Shown: positions 1-12,218 of the stretch, piece by piece
Position numbering within the stretch: the stretch's first letter is position 1
How the letters are laid out: the number at the start of each line of letters is the position of its first letter
Origin: Coprinus comatus
Taxonomy: Eukaryota; Basidiomycota; Agaricomycetes; Agaricales; Agaricaceae
Assembly (NCBI GenBank): GCA_034638255.1
Contig: JAWPGT010000093.1
Coordinates: forward strand, 1 to 64,000
DNA: 64,000 bases
Direction of reading: 5' to 3'
Translations under genes and position numbers: made by a program
The notes under the pieces: model-generated
The model's database searches: none
The model's input: the letters and a program-made list of their open reading frames with translations, nothing else
What the model was told of the DNA's origin: nothing

Positions 1-1432
1 TACTATCCAGCCACAGCGTCATTTTTCAACAGTATCACCCACGTCCATTAAAGACTTCACCGGCACCTTGGATAAAGAAGGAACAGCTTAGATCATTACT
101 CGTTTGATATGTTATATTCACTTTTACAAAAACATCATCTCTCAAGCATCTTCCGAAGTTTTGGCAAAAGCCCGCAAAAGCCCATGAATCGTCTGGGAAT
201 TCAAGGGGTATATTTGCCATGACGAAAATTCATGAAATTCACCGATGCCGATTGTGAGAACGAGAAGGCACGCGAGAGGCACAGTTACTTGACAGTTCCC
301 TGACAATAGTGGTATCATCTCATTCCACGATAAGGGTGTAGGCATTTATTCGGCGGGCACGATCACCGTACCTGCTTAGGTTAATGGTAGTAAGAGGCTG
401 GCCCAATCAGTCTCGCAAGCCCACGTAGAGGGTAGAGGAAGGCTCGATATCTCAAAAAAAAAAAAAACTCAAACAAATGCCTACTACTCAGACTACTATC
501 CAACAACAGGTCATGCTAAAACCCTGGCCATTGATCATTTGCATTGACATAGTCGTTAACATAATCTAGTCTTGGGATCCTAATCGGTGCATAAAGGGTA
601 TCTCCAATAAGCCTCCGGCTCCGAAATGATTCGTGAGCAGTGCCTGGTGTCGTTATACTAGCTGTTAATTATTAGCTCCTTCTTAGTCACCACTTGTGCG
701 GTACACAAGTCGTCTATTCTTGAACTTCGTTTTCCAGATTCTTTTCAAGTGATCAAAAAACTTGATGTCTGTAGTGTGGTCCTACGGTAATCGTAATATA
801 CACGGAATTAGATTATTAGATAGGCCACCCATCGGATGTTAGTCTCATCTGACAGTTGAAATTTGTCATATCGGAACTGGATATGCTATAAAATAGCCCC
901 TTGTGCAGCCGAAGATCACACTACTAACAGCTACTAACCTTCTCCCTGTTCAACACTCCTGACGGGTCGAACAGTCTACCGAATATTTCCTTTTTCTGAT
1001 ATTTCTTCCCCAGACTAGTATAACACCGGTGAGATTCGGACTCAATTAACTAGTACCTGTCCTTTATCATTATCCTCCCTTGTCGGAGTTTAATGCAAAA
1101 GTCTCAGAAATTGAGAGTGTCGGAGGATATAAGGAAGCTTTTTTATGAAGCGGGGTTTAGGTAATCCCCCATGGATCATTACTCCAACCATTCCAGACCA
1201 TTCCGAAAGGTCACTCACTTCACGCGTGAATCACTTAGTTTCGTCACTAGTCTGGTTGATGTCCCTTGATTTTAAATAGGAGTGGATATGTCAAGTAACA
1301 TGAAATCTCGAGCCTTAAAGTGACAAAGGCCTTAGCAACATATATATAGAGTAAGTATATTTCGGTTCTCCGAAAGTACTTAAGACCGTACACGCGTACG
1401 GTGTTCAAGCTATCGATCGACCTGCCAATACT
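1..1432. other. Region upstream of the DUF6533 gene, no supported gene
   Basis: Only short uninterpretable frames occur here; two overlapping minus-strand frames lie in the first 350 bases. A good TATA box (TATAAAATA) is at 887-895, and a short open stretch beginning ATG at 1093 ends at a possible splice donor at 1161. These may belong to a 5' leader of the next gene or to an undetected gene; neither reading is secure. Confidence 0.4.
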
Positions 1433-3142
1433 ATGAGCTCCAATGATGTTTTGATGATTCAACAACTACACGCGACACAGGTCAGTATTTTAAGAACTCT
1501 TGTTGAAATATTTCTAGTCGTAAAACTAACACTGTTTCCACTTAATTTACTAGTTCGCCAAAGGTGAAGCTAACTCCCATACCCTCTATTCTTGACCATT
1601 AATCATTTTGCTGATGCTACTCAACGTTTAGTGGGCTGTGTTGCGCTGTTCATAGTCGATTATATTCAAACATTGGAGGCTGAGGTCAGTCTTATTTTAC
1701 TTTTTTCTTTCAGTTGGTAAATTGACAGACGAAATGTTTCAGATTAGATACCTATGGCCTACGCGTTGGAATCTTGTCAAATGCACCTTTATCATAGCCC
1801 GTTATACTCCTTTCATTGACTCCATTTTACTTGTATACAGTAAGTGTTTGTATGACACTACCCACTACTATCCAACGGACCTGATTAACGAGGGCTCAGT
1901 AACGTCAACTATTACCTCCTCTGCAGAGGTAAGAAATAGAAATTTACCCTTCTGCATAGAGCCAAGTTCCGGATTTGTGTTGATTAAAAAGCATTAAAGA
2001 CGTGTAGAAAAATTGTGATTATCAATACTTGGTCTAGTGGAATCGGAACAATCACTGCGCAAAGTAAGTCCTTTAACATTACCGACTATCTCACAAAACC
2101 CGAAAGTAAAAAGCAATGCTAAAAGGTGAATATAGTTCTCTTGTTGACACGGACGAATGCACTTTTGGGAAGAACACTAATGTCACGATATATTTTATCC
2201 CTTCTCGCTGTGGTAAGAGTCTACCTTTCTATTTTTAGTCCACGTCACTCAGAGGCTAACCCTTTTAAACCTATATAGTTGATACTTGGAGGAGGGTTTA
2301 CGGTGTTCGTACTACTTTATCTTCAAAGTACGTCTTTTGTTAAACGATTCTCATCCAGATTCCCATGTTAAAAGTATGAGGACTCACCGACTAAATTTTA
2401 GTGTCCACTGCACAACTTCCAATCGTGATACCCGCTTGTGTTTTTACAAGTTCGTCTACTGCTGGTAATCCAGTTGCGAATGCTGGGATGATACTTTCGT
2501 TAATTTATGAAACCAGTAAGCTTTCTTTTTTTTTGTTAAGATTTGCTTATTAATACACTCACTTTTGTTCTCCCCCCCCTAGTTTTCTTCTTCAGTATCT
2601 ACTGGGCAAGAAACAGAACATACAAAGAAAGGGATAATGTGTTGATGAAAAAGGTTTACAACGATGCTATTCAATCTTATCTTCTTTTGCTAAGTTCGTC
2701 TCTCTCTCTCTCTTCTTGATTTACTTCAACCCCTTCAATCTGGAAGACGTATGCTCATTAGAATGACACTTATCACAGTGATATACCTAACTGGCATTAT
2801 TTTATATCATACAACAAGTGGGCCTATACGTGATTTCGCACCTACGTGAGTTCATCGTGATTGTCCAAACACTTTAATCACTAACGTTTAACTTGACGAA
2901 CTTACAGAATGTCCCGATTTTTCTCAAGTATCGTATCATGTCGTATCATTCTACATACCAAAAAGTATGGTCATGATGAACTTGAAATTAATTCTGTTAC
3001 TAGTTACATTGACGAGTCGGATTCAGATGGGTTGGGTTTGACTGTTTTATCAACAAGTATACGGTTTCAAGAAGAGGAGCATGATATAAGGGAGAGAGTT
3101 GGAAATCATGGATATGGATATGTGGGACGTGTTTCTTATTAA
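1433..3142 (+). CDS. DUF6533-domain multi-pass membrane protein, 12 exons
   Basis: The reading frame can be assembled through 12 exons with consistent phase: 1433-1480, 1554-1563, 1632-1684, 1743-1839, 1900-1928, 2000-2063, 2136-2212, 2279-2327, 2402-2515, 2583-2693, 2779-2845 and 2908-3142, giving about 317 aa. All introns are about 57-87 nt and GT-AG. The N-terminal part reads DYIQTLEAEIRYLWP followed by a W..VK...I.RY.P segment, the hallmark of the basidiomycete DUF6533 family. Hydrophobic segments follow, then a late motif SRFFSSIVSCRIILH, matching the usual late HSVLTCR-like motif. The C-terminal tail is hydrophilic and acidic. DUF6533 proteins are expected to be about seven-pass membrane proteins of unknown role. 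Exon 2 is only 10 nt; it was chosen because it is the only joint that keeps the frame between exons 1 and 3. The start is the first ATG in frame. Function is not known. Confidence 0.72.
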
Positions 3143-4139
3143 AAATCTATTATTTTCGGAATGGGATTTTTCGGGAAGTATATAACCTTTGGAGTTCTAC
3201 TGCCAGTGAATATACCGATACGGCACCAGCCTCTAGAAATTTATCCGCCCGATATAGTTCCCTTACATATGTACCTTCTCATGATAATATTATCTTGTTC
3301 AACATGCGTGAAACCATCTTCAATGCAGTACTCATCTAATTGAGCAACGGGTATTTATACTCTCTAGTATCAGAAACAAAACCTTTCACTGCGTGTGTAA
3401 CTAGAACCAAGCCTCCGTTTCTCCTTTCTTGGGCTTGGGCTGACGAATGTTATTTTCTGGATATACGCGCAATTTGGAGGAACAGTCACATGTACGCTCG
3501 GAATTTGACTGAGGTGCGCGCCCCTATCTTCATTCATTGCATCAACCTGAATGGAAGTCCCGGAATTCCAACTACAGATACTCAACGTATCAACAGTTAT
3601 TAGGGTTCTTGCTTCTCCGGTACTCCGGTACTTCCACCGTACAGTGGCAGAAAAGCGTGTCCTTGTCTTGGATATTCCAAATAACACGACGGGGGCATAA
3701 AGACAAACGATTCGTAAGGTTTTTATGAAAGCTTCAGTGTATAGCTTCGGGGTCTAGAATCATACACCAGAAGGAGGGTTCGGATGTTTCGTTGTATTAT
3801 AATCGAGATTGGTTTGCCGTTTTCAATATGTCGGTCTTTCTGGGTATTGAACTCATTGAAAGGATGCAGCCATGCGCGTCGGTAACGCGACTCATCTCCG
3901 GCGTCTATTTCACGTCACAAGTCTCCTCCATTTCTAAAGCATCAACCTTGTCCATCCAGGTATATGGCACCTTCTCACGACTTTACTAGGGAGAGGAACA
4001 GGGAGCGAGCGAGAGGTTTGTCCAAAGATAAGAGAGAGAGTTCACATTGTTCTGGGCCTCGAATGGTAGTTTCAAGTTTCAACTAACCCCCATTACACAT
4101 CCAAGCACCTCCAAATTTTTATCCAGTTCGCCTTCTTTA
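3143..4139. other. Intergenic, nothing identified
   Basis: Several 60-105 codon open frames occur on both strands (for example 3340-3603 and 3370-3687), but they overlap each other and match no recognisable family. No splice structure comparable to the neighbouring gene could be built. Confidence 0.4.
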
Positions 4140-5660
4140 ACATGCGAGGGGAAGTTGAAGTTCGAACATGGGAGCGGCAGACGCGCTCGTATTGTGGGCG
4201 TCTATATTCAGGGTCGCGGGTAATACACATAAATTATGGTTTTTCTCGTGTCGAAGACACCTTCGCGCCACAGAAAGGTCGAGAAAAGGTGAAGCAAAAG
4301 ATGTGTTGAAGTTGGCATAGAAGGGGCGTCATTCGAGATTTAGTGTCGATGAGTTGCCTTGAAATAGTGTGGAACCAGAGCCAAAGTATCTGGCATATGA
4401 GTCGGGGCGACCTTTGAGTGGGATACAGGTTCAGAATTGTAGCATACATCCACAGAGTACTACCTGTATCGAGTAGTGATAGTACCAAGTATTGTGACGG
4501 TAGGCTGATGCATGAAAGTTGACATCTGCTTGACGTGGTCCGTTCGTGGTTTCGATACCGTACATCACCCTAATCCAGCATCAGTCATGAACACTGCGAA
4601 TAATATCAGATTGTGGAGAGCTACAGTAGGATTTGCAGACGTACTGTAAGACATGGATTTAGGGGATTTCATCTATTAGGCGCCCTGGACGTCCCCACAA
4701 GCCTTCGATCGCGTATATCCTATCTCTGCGACGCGTTACCACCCTCCAGAGAGCTATATATCATATCTATATGTGCCTTCGACGTTGAGCAGGCTTCGGG
4801 AACATGCCAGGTCTTGGAAAACGAGTAAAGACCAAGATTGAAAGGGCGACTTCCATGGTTACAAAAGTATAGCAAGGTGGATGCCAGAAGAGAGGTGGTT
4901 TAACCCGTACTAATCCATGCGATGGTGGTTTTCGGCCCTCCAGGATTAGGAAAGTCGCGATTGAAAATGGTGAAGGAACTTTGTTGAATAGAACTCTGCC
5001 AGGAACAACAGGGATTCTACTCCGCGCTTCGACTCTCCCCTATCCAAGCGCAACAATCTATTAGTGAGAACTGCTGGTCGTCCTTGCAGTTATCATTGCT
5101 CACTTATACCGTACGCAAGTGTATAATCAGACCTATCCCTCCCCCACGCTCAAGCGACGATAGCATTGAATTTGGTTGTATATCTCACGGCAGTAGCCTG
5201 AGCATAAAGGAGACACTTTGATGTTGTAACGTGTGATTTTCTTTGACGGAGAAGCGGATATATATCTCGAGTAGGACTCAAGCCGCGAGTCGTGACCATG
5301 ACTGATGAGAAATGTAAGCTTCGAAGCTCAAAGAGCTGGTAGACAAGCTGATAGACGGAAGTACTTACGGTTATAGTACACATAGACATTCCCGCCCGCA
5401 CTTCAGTACAGAAAGAGGAGAGCGGAGGAGAGGACCAAGGTAGACGTGAAGGCCATTCAAGTCGTGTGTTATGTGCTTGATACAATTGATTGAGCTGTTG
5501 ACTTTGACGATGATTCTGCGAGTAATAGAAAACCTAGCAAGGTCTTAGCGAGACGTATACTTCGAAAATGAGCGCATATAGCCAGTGGTGATAGCAAAGG
5601 CAGTAAACGAGACCAGAGTTCTCACGCTACTTCTCTTCCCCACACACCCACACATCAAAT
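4140..5660 (+). repeat. Decayed gene-like repeat, copy R1
   Basis: This is one of five related degenerate segments. Landmarks shared with the copies at 8.6 kb (+) and 19.1-20.5 kb (-) are: TTTTCTCGTGTC followed by a GACAC-type half at about 4235; GTGGAGAGCTAC with ACGTACTG at about 4614-4645; a string reading SATRYHP in one frame at about 4730-4750; and a tail with GTTGACTTTGAC, GCGCATATAG and GAGTTCTCACG at 5495-5620. Reading frames are broken. Copies at 9.85 and 19.2 kb keep a coding frame over the tail (CTW.NHRIIEPLTLT), so the repeat is probably the remains of a duplicated protein gene. I do not recognise the protein. Confidence 0.5.
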
Positions 5661-7081
5661 GAAATATCTACTGTGAAGGAGGAACACAATAATATTGAAA
5701 GCTTTGCTCAAAGGGATTGCGCAAAGCACTTACACTTATATAGTGTTAATGGATATACAGGTACTTCCAGGGTATTGTAAATTACCGTTCCTTTGTGGAC
5801 TCTGGTTGGTACGTATGTACATTCTAACAATTGACCACAACGGGAACCGGTACATAGGGATAATTGAAGTCTAATATCATATATATCTACCGCTCTGGAT
5901 AGACTATTACGAGGCCTCGAGGACAAGACCTGTGTTTCTGAATTCAGTAAACTTTTGACAAATGAATAATGCCAATGTGAGTATATCTACACCACCTCAA
6001 TGTATTGGAATTGCTCTACCATTATGAATCTCAAGATACGTGGTTCCTGTTAACTGCATTGTGAAGGTTTTTTGGTTGTGTCACAGCTCAGAGAGACATA
6101 GGTAAAGATGAGGTGCCATTTTTCGGTGGTTAGCATGCTAACTTGAAGGCAGTGACAAGTTTGACAACCTTATACCATAGAGCACTAGTCCCGCCCTACA
6201 GTTACTACTTCGTGGGTTCATATGTGTATTTGAACCCAACATGAAGGGCGTGGTAGAAGTTTCAGGAACTCTGAGCAGGGTCCGAGGATGAGTGAGTAGA
6301 AGGAGAACGACTCGGGAGGGAAATTGAACACGGTGGCTTGAACCGTTGCCAACCTCTTTCGTACTACACGAGTTTGAATGTCCCAGACCATGCAGGCGGC
6401 ATTATGTTACTTATCGAAGTAATAAGTGAACGCAAGTGAAGGGTATGTCTTGTACAGCCTTGATCTTTTCAGCTCCACCCAGGCCCACAGCCCTGAAGGC
6501 CTGATTAGTGACAGGTTGACTCGAATTAATATGAGTGATTCAAGTTTTTGGGTCGCTCATGCCACACTTTGACTTTGAGTTAAGGATTCTGCTGCAGCAA
6601 CGAGAGTTTGATCCCAAGGTAAAGTCAAACATTCTGGTTTCTGGTGCAACACATATTACGGGCGGTTTCTGAGATGATCATAGAAAGGAAAGCCATTAAC
6701 ACTTCTACCCCAACTGAGTACAAAACTGTCATTCAAGTTCTAAATGTTGAAGACTTCGAAAGTCTAGATATGATCCCGCAGTTTTTCCAACTTCCATTGA
6801 AGTAATACGAGTATGTGGTGTTGGTGCGCAGCATTACATATGATACCAAAGTTACGAATGGATATTCAAGTTGAAGCTCCCATGACAAGCCTCGAGGCCT
6901 GAGTGAAAGATCATCTGTCTACTGAGAAGTCGGATTATCATACTAGAATAGCGCAGAAGCGATAGCAAGCTGCGGAATAGTGTTTATATCTATACTTATC
7001 CAGGGAGGTGGTTCCACATAGAAGAGGTTCCACTAAATTTTACAAAATTTAAACCCATTTTTTCGTAGCATTTGGCTTGCG
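5661..7081. other. Intergenic, nothing identified before a type II promoter
   Basis: No frame above about 72 codons and no recognisable motif. Near the right end, 6921-6980 resembles the region upstream of the type II gene on the minus strand at 17.4 kb: both have GAGAAGTCGGAT or GGGAAGTCGGAT, then AGAAGCGATAGC and CTGCGGA. This marks a shared upstream control segment. Confidence 0.4.
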
Positions 7082-7088
7082 TATAAAA
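7082..7088 (+). promoter_or_regulatory. TATA box of family copy 1
   Basis: TATAAAA lies 83 nt upstream of the ATG at 7165. The related intact copies have a TATA-like box 83-110 nt upstream of their ATG, so the spacing is conserved. Confidence 0.55.
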
Positions 7089-7164
7089 TGTAGACAGACT
7101 CTTTAGTCGTTTCCTCAGTCGATAACCTCCTGAGCCTTACCTTCACCAGTCATCTCATACCAAC

Positions 7165-7685
7165 ATGTCCTTCGCTCCAGGATTATTCCATGTCTACTTC
7201 ATTGGTGCAGATCCAAATTCAAACCAAAACTATACCCAAAAAAGTCCCCTCGTAAGCTCCTCCTCTTTTGTAATTTGATTTTGAACTTTGCGTCCTCACG
7301 ATTTTAAACGTCTAGTATCTCGTAACATTTTCCTCGCGTTCAGAAGCCGACAAGTATTGGAGATACCTCCCATACTCTTATCCCAAGAACATGGACACAT
7401 TTCGTCGACTTAGTCCTCAGCTTATCAAAGCACCATTACCGAACCTCGAAAATGGATGGAAATGTATTATCCAGACATTAAAGGATGAATATCAAGTTCA
7501 ACAAACGAAGAAACCACTCATTGCTCCTTCTGATCAACGTTTGGATAACATATAGTGAAGATTACTCTGGAGAAACTCCACAGGAACCAAACGAAAAATT
7601 CAAGTTTTCATTCTTTTCCGATGGAAGGCCAAATGATTCGGAACGGTATTGGAAAAATGGAGATTCTTGGGAATTCGAGATTTAA
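7165..7685 (+). pseudogene. Unassigned family, copy 1 (type II), internal deletion
   Basis: Exon 1 (7165-7251) encodes MSFAPGLFHVYFIGADP and ends at a GTAAGC donor. Exon 2 starts at 7316 and is nearly identical to exon 2 of the copy at 13.2 kb (YLVTFSSRSEAD, then APLPNLENGWKCIIQTLKD). Near 7553, where the other copies have the end of exon 2, intron 2 and the first half of exon 3, the sequence jumps straight to the last third of exon 3 (SGETPQEPNEKFKFSFF to the stop at 7683-7685). The join creates a TAG in the exon 2 frame and puts the exon 3 remnant in another frame. About 330 bases are missing compared with the 13.0-kb copy. The promoter (TATA at 7082) is still present. The high identity of exon 2 suggests recent duplication and then deletion. 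Confidence 0.8.
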
Positions 7686-8569
7686 TCTTGTGTACAAAGT
7701 TTTGGAGTAGAACGATTAATTGAGGATGTGTACTAGTTTTTTCACGGCGTTATTAGAGTGTTAGAACGTCCTTATCCTTTCTCGCCATTATGAGGAAGAG
7801 AGAGAGAGAGAGGGAATAGTTAGAGTACATTGTTCTTGAAGCCATGTTTGTAAGAGAAAATACCATTCACCCTCGGTCTACCCTCTAACCAATGTCTTAA
7901 TTTTCCCCTAGGGGGATAGACGAAGGGTGGGGTGGAGGAAACGATAATCGAAGAGCCCAAATTTGACGCGTTTGGGCGCGTTCGAATTCTCAGTTGCTCA
8001 GCATCGCGCCTGTATTCGAGATCTTGGGCAGAGCATGAGCTTCTTGAACTTGGAAACTTGTCGTAGAGGTTGGTTTGCCTATTTTTCTCAACTTGTTCGT
8101 TATGCGTCAGCAAAACTCATGCGTGCCGGGTTCAAGTGGTAAAAAGGGACAAGACATTATTTCTCGACTCTAGCACCACTCCATGATTCCTCGTAACAAC
8201 ACAACAATACACATACGTTCATCATCCATTTCCAACAACATGTGACCAAAAGAACGACATATCATATGGAAGTTTTGTTCACAAAGGGGATATGAGACAC
8301 GAATGGTTACCACCGCCCCATGGATAAATAAAGGCTTCCAAACCTTCCAATTGCCCATCCTTTCTCATGTAAGTATATGTGTGATTTAAACGCGGGATCG
8401 TCCTTCTTTCCAAAGAGATAGAGCGAGTGCAGGTCCATAGATGATTTCATTATTCTAAAGCCCCACCACTCAAAGTAAAGCAGATGTTCATCCACTCCGT
8501 CTTCTCTCTTTGACAGGATAAACAAGAGGTCGGTAGGTAAAGGAGAGGGTGTCCATCAGCCACGTTTTG
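7686..8569. other. Intergenic, nothing secure
   Basis: Contains an (AG)n microsatellite at about 7797-7813 and minus-strand frames of 97, 62 and 72 codons (7820-8525) without recognisable domains. The 8170-8525 frames could be remains of a gene, but no homology is visible by eye. Confidence 0.35.
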
Positions 8570-10075
8570 TGTGGACAAACACGGCTTTTCTCGTGTCACC
8601 GACACGTTTTCGTTATTCCACAGATGCTGTAAATGTTGGGTGAAGGCATATGAATGCTCAGAAAAGCTCTAACATATTAAAAGGGATACTGACCTTTGCC
8701 CGAAATACCACAGTAAACCACAATCGCCTAAACATTTGGCATCTCAGATACATAGACTTGAACTTCGACTGTCGCATGAAAATATAGGTTCAGAATCCCA
8801 GTATAGCATATGCAGACGGGACAGCAATAGGATAAGCCTAAGCGCCGTGACAAAACGTCATCCGAAGAAAATCATTTGCCCAGGCGACGTCAAGATATTC
8901 CTATGGGCTTTTTAATGCCTCATTGGGATTTCCTGGGGCCTAAACGCGTGTGGTGCAGTTTGCATTGCGAGGAGCTAATGATGCTTGTTGAACTATTCCC
9001 CGATACGTTCTATTCCAATTTCCAACAAGACGTAACTTTGGTAATGTGTACCACCCATGTGCAACATCCATCATGTATACTGTGAATCATGTCAGATCGT
9101 GGAGATCCAGGAGGGATTGTAAACGTACTGGAGGACTCTCGTTCACTTAGGCGCCCTACGTGTCTTTAGCACTCTGATGCATTACCGTCATCCAGACAAT
9201 CATGGAGCATGTCTACGTGTATCTTCAACATCATATAAGGTCCAGGAACGTGTAAGGTCTTGGAGAATGTGTGATACCTATGGTTGGTAGTGTTGAATGC
9301 TTGAACCTCGGTATTCCAAGAATGCAGGAAGGTTCAGGCTATAATCTTCATATCCATGATGGATGATCGTCCTTCAAGAAGATGGGATGGGGATGTCCAG
9401 AATTGCAAAAGTCAAGGGTGAAAAGTATCAAAGAACTCGCCGGGAACACTCTTTCTTCGATTGAGAACACATGTTCTACACCACCCTTTATCCAAGAGAA
9501 GCAGCGCAATCCATTGTAAAGAGTGCCCGCTACCAAGATTCCTTTCCAACGATATTCCTTTCCAACGATATCCAATACATCTTGTAGTGACCTAGGTCTC
9601 TTTGTGTGTCGATGTTATTGGGTTTCGATGGAACTACTGCGACAGTGACAAGGTAGGCATCTTGTCATTGTAACGAGAGGGTTTCTGCGGTTGCATGGCC
9701 AAGAACAAGCGGCGAGTCATGGCTGACGAGAAACGCGAACTTCGATGAGCAGGTAGACAGACTGATGAGCTAGAGGACTCACAGCCATCGATAATAGATG
9801 CGTAGTTTCATAATCCTGCAACGCAGTACAGAGAAATGTTGAAAGTGGAGGAAATCCTGAAGGTGAGAAGCAGATGTACTTGGCATAATCATCGCATTAT
9901 CGAGCCGTTGACTTTGACAATAATTCCGCGAGGGATAGGGAGCTTCACAGAAAGGCTTAGCAAGATGTGTAAGATGAAAAGGTGTGCATATAGTCACTGA
10001 TGATAGCGAAGAGGAGGTAAAGGAGACGGGAGTTCCCACGATGCCTCTCCCAACATACCCAACATCAAAATGTTT
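8570..10075 (+). repeat. Decayed gene-like repeat, copy R2
   Basis: Same landmarks, in the same order, as R1 at 4140-5660: TTTTCTCGTGTC near 8586, GTGGAGATCCAGGAGG near 9099, CCAAGAGAAGCAGCGCAA near 9490, and the tail GTTGACTTTGACAATAAT at about 9909 through GACGGGAGTTCCCACGATG at 10023-10041. The tail from about 9830 is open in the plus frame and reads RCTWHNHRIIEPLTLTIIPR. It matches the tail of R4 on the minus strand at 19.1-19.3 kb closely. Upstream parts contain stops, so the unit as a whole is dead. Confidence 0.55.
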
Positions 10076-10299
10076 GAACTATGTACTGCAAAGAACCAGC
10101 AAATGCACTGAGAACTCGGCTCAGATATGAAAGAACACGTCATTAGAACCCTCACATACGAAATACAGATAATCAGAATGCCATTCCGGAAGTGACATAG
10201 AAGTTAAGAACTAGGTCAACGCGAGGTATGCTACGACCTGTGGAGAAGCATTACACGAGGTTGGATATAACTTGATATAACTCGAGAAGACCATGGTAT

Positions 10300-10328
10300 A
10301 TCGATATCAATAAACAATGGTATAAAAG
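10300..10328 (+). promoter_or_regulatory. Palindrome and TATA box of family copy 2
   Basis: TATATCGATATCAATAAAC around 10298-10315 contains a one-sided version of the ATCGATATCGAT palindrome. It is followed by TATAAAAG at 10321-10328, 78 nt before the ATG. The same pair, with similar spacing, is found upstream of the type I copies at 18.8, 22.3, 23.8, 24.2, 31.4 and 35.4 kb. Confidence 0.6.
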
Positions 10329-10405
10329 TAACGATTCTTCGCCCACCTTGACATTCCAGAATACCTACAATCCTCAAGCATCCCTTCATATCGATCACAA
10401 CCGAC

Positions 10406-11319
10406 ATGTCGCATGGTCCTGGGTTGTTCCACGTCTACTTCGTTGGTGTTGGAGATGCCAACTCAAATTACACTCAGAACAGTCCTCTGGTAAGCAGTAC
10501 ATTATCCATCTCTCACTGGTACTCAACTTAAATTATTTGGACACAGTACCTAGTCACTTTCTCTTCACGTTCAGAAGCGGATAATTGGTGGAGGGCAGCT
10601 CAACTCTCATCCTGCAATGGACCGAAAGCTCGTCGGTTCAGTCCACAATTTATCGTGGCACCATTACCGAGTGTCCAAGAATGGAAGTGTATTATTCAAA
10701 CGTTGAAAGACAACTTCAATCCTCGAAAAATACTTGCTGCCGCATCAGATTCTAGACCTGACCATTTGAATGGTGGAGAGTACGTCATTATGATAAACTC
10801 TTGCAGTTGGCTATCTCATTTATACTATCCCTGCCCCCACTCTATAGGTATTGTATTCGTTCGGCAACACAACCTTATCGCTTCTGGTTCCTTGAAGGAG
10901 ACTCAATCAAATCTGGCGAGCCACTTCCAAGCCAAAATATCAATGCATCTATTACTAGAACTCCAACAAGGTTCTTAGTCAAACGAAGGGCCGAAGCGTT
11001 ACCACCACCTTACGATTGTGAACCTGATGAAGATGTGCTGATAGGCAATGATTATGTGGAGATATTTGTGGCCCCAACTATCTCCACTCAAGACATTAAT
11101 CATCAACTTCAACTAGTAATGACTCCTGTAGAGTCATATTCTCGGATTATTACACGTTTTGCCTGCAAGAATGGGAAAGAAGCTTCTCAAGAAACATTCA
11201 AGTTTTCCTGGTTTGAAAATGGATTTCGAACTGTTAATGGCAAAACACCCGCACGGACAAACATTTATTTATCGCAGGATTCTGACTTGAATGGACAACG
11301 ATGGGAACTGATATCATAA
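10406..11319 (+). CDS. Unassigned small-protein family, copy 2 (type I), intact
   Basis: Three exons (10406-10489, 10547-10779, 10848-11319) give 262 aa with correct phase and GT-AG introns. Exon 1 encodes MSHGPGLFHVYFVGVGD and ends NYTQNSPL. Exon 2 encodes YLVTFSSRSEADNWWRA, then RRFSPQ, APLPSVQEWKCIIQTLK and DSRPDHLNG. Exon 3 starts YCIRSATQPYRFW and carries PTRFLVKR, DEDVLIGNDYVEIFVAP, FKFSWFENGF and the final GQRWELIS. No signal peptide or membrane segment is visible; the protein looks cytosolic, rich in aromatic residues and acidic in the DEDVLI segment. I recognise no domain. The start is fixed by conservation of the MSHGPG segment in other copies and by the TATA box 78-85 nt upstream. 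This is the best reference member for type I. Confidence 0.8.
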
Positions 11320-11880
11320 ATGTAAATAAATGTTTTACGGTTATTATGTTTTCTGAACTTGTCGAATGGGCACAGCGTGATGAGCAATGACGAATCACAT
11401 GGTAAATCGCACCTACTCTTCCGAGTCTTTGCGTTGTAATTTAACCCCACTCAATTCATCGCTTCCATTGTATCAATGAGACTCTTCGTTATCACGGCTA
11501 GCCTCAGGATGAATGTAATCTATACTTGTACTTACCATTTTCATATATTCTCTCCTTTACTTTGCCCTTGACACCACTACAATTGATGCTCTTGCTTTGT
11601 TATAGACAGGTCCATACGCATGATAAGCTTACTCAAGTTGCTTTGTACTCATCTCAATTACCCTTAACCCACCAGTGGCACACTCATTTCTTCGGGTATT
11701 TAAACTCTAGTTTACCAAGTTGTACATTAAGTTAATTCCATCCACTACCTCGTATTACAACTCATATATCCCACATTAAGCTTACCATTACATGGACGTT
11801 GACTCGGTGGTATGGGTTTCTTCCTCAAAGAAGGAGGTCAACAACCCCACTTTCCATAACATTTGGAGTCAACGGCGATT

Positions 11881-12218
11881 ATGTACCACTACAACTATCG
11901 ATTCTCTCAACCCCAATCGGACTTTCTCCCGACTCCCCCACCACTGGTATGTTCGTTTTATGAATATGCACACTACAGTTATACGTTCTTAATTGCTTCA
12001 TTGTTGTCTAATTCACTAACCGACTTTAATGTATCCATTAGCAGCCCCTCGGACGGCAACACCGTGACAATACTAACTTCGCACCATTCCCTCCCGCAAC
12101 AACATCCACCACAGCTAAATCATCCTTTAATACTAGTAGTAAAGTATCGGATCCTCCGGATTACATGGGTCAGTGGTGGTTTAAATTGATATACCATGTT
12201 TTCGACTTGGGTGAGTAA
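11881..12218 (+). CDS. Possible two-exon small gene S1 (about 80 aa)
   Basis: ATG at 11881 opens a 22-codon exon (to 11946) ending at GTATGT. An acceptor at 12041 gives a 59-codon second exon (12042-12218) in phase, ending in TAA. The product would be rich in P, S, T and N and contain SQPQSDFLPTPPP. A similarly built candidate (S2) lies at 32707-32970 with SQPHYHLLPTQQ at the matching place. Both lie a few hundred bases downstream of type I family copies. No known domain; it could be chance. The end of exon 2 also looks like a splice donor (GGTGAGTAA), so the gene could continue. Confidence 0.25.

Noticed and set aside
1093..1160. Possible short first exon (ATG at 1093, donor at 1161)
   Set aside because: No acceptor and partner exon could be joined with confidence.
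2695..2716. (TC)n run as a regulatory element
   Set aside because: It lies inside an intron of the DUF6533 gene and is an ordinary microsatellite.
11265..11450. 61-codon minus-strand frame
   Set aside because: Overlaps the 3' end of intact family copy 2 and has no support.
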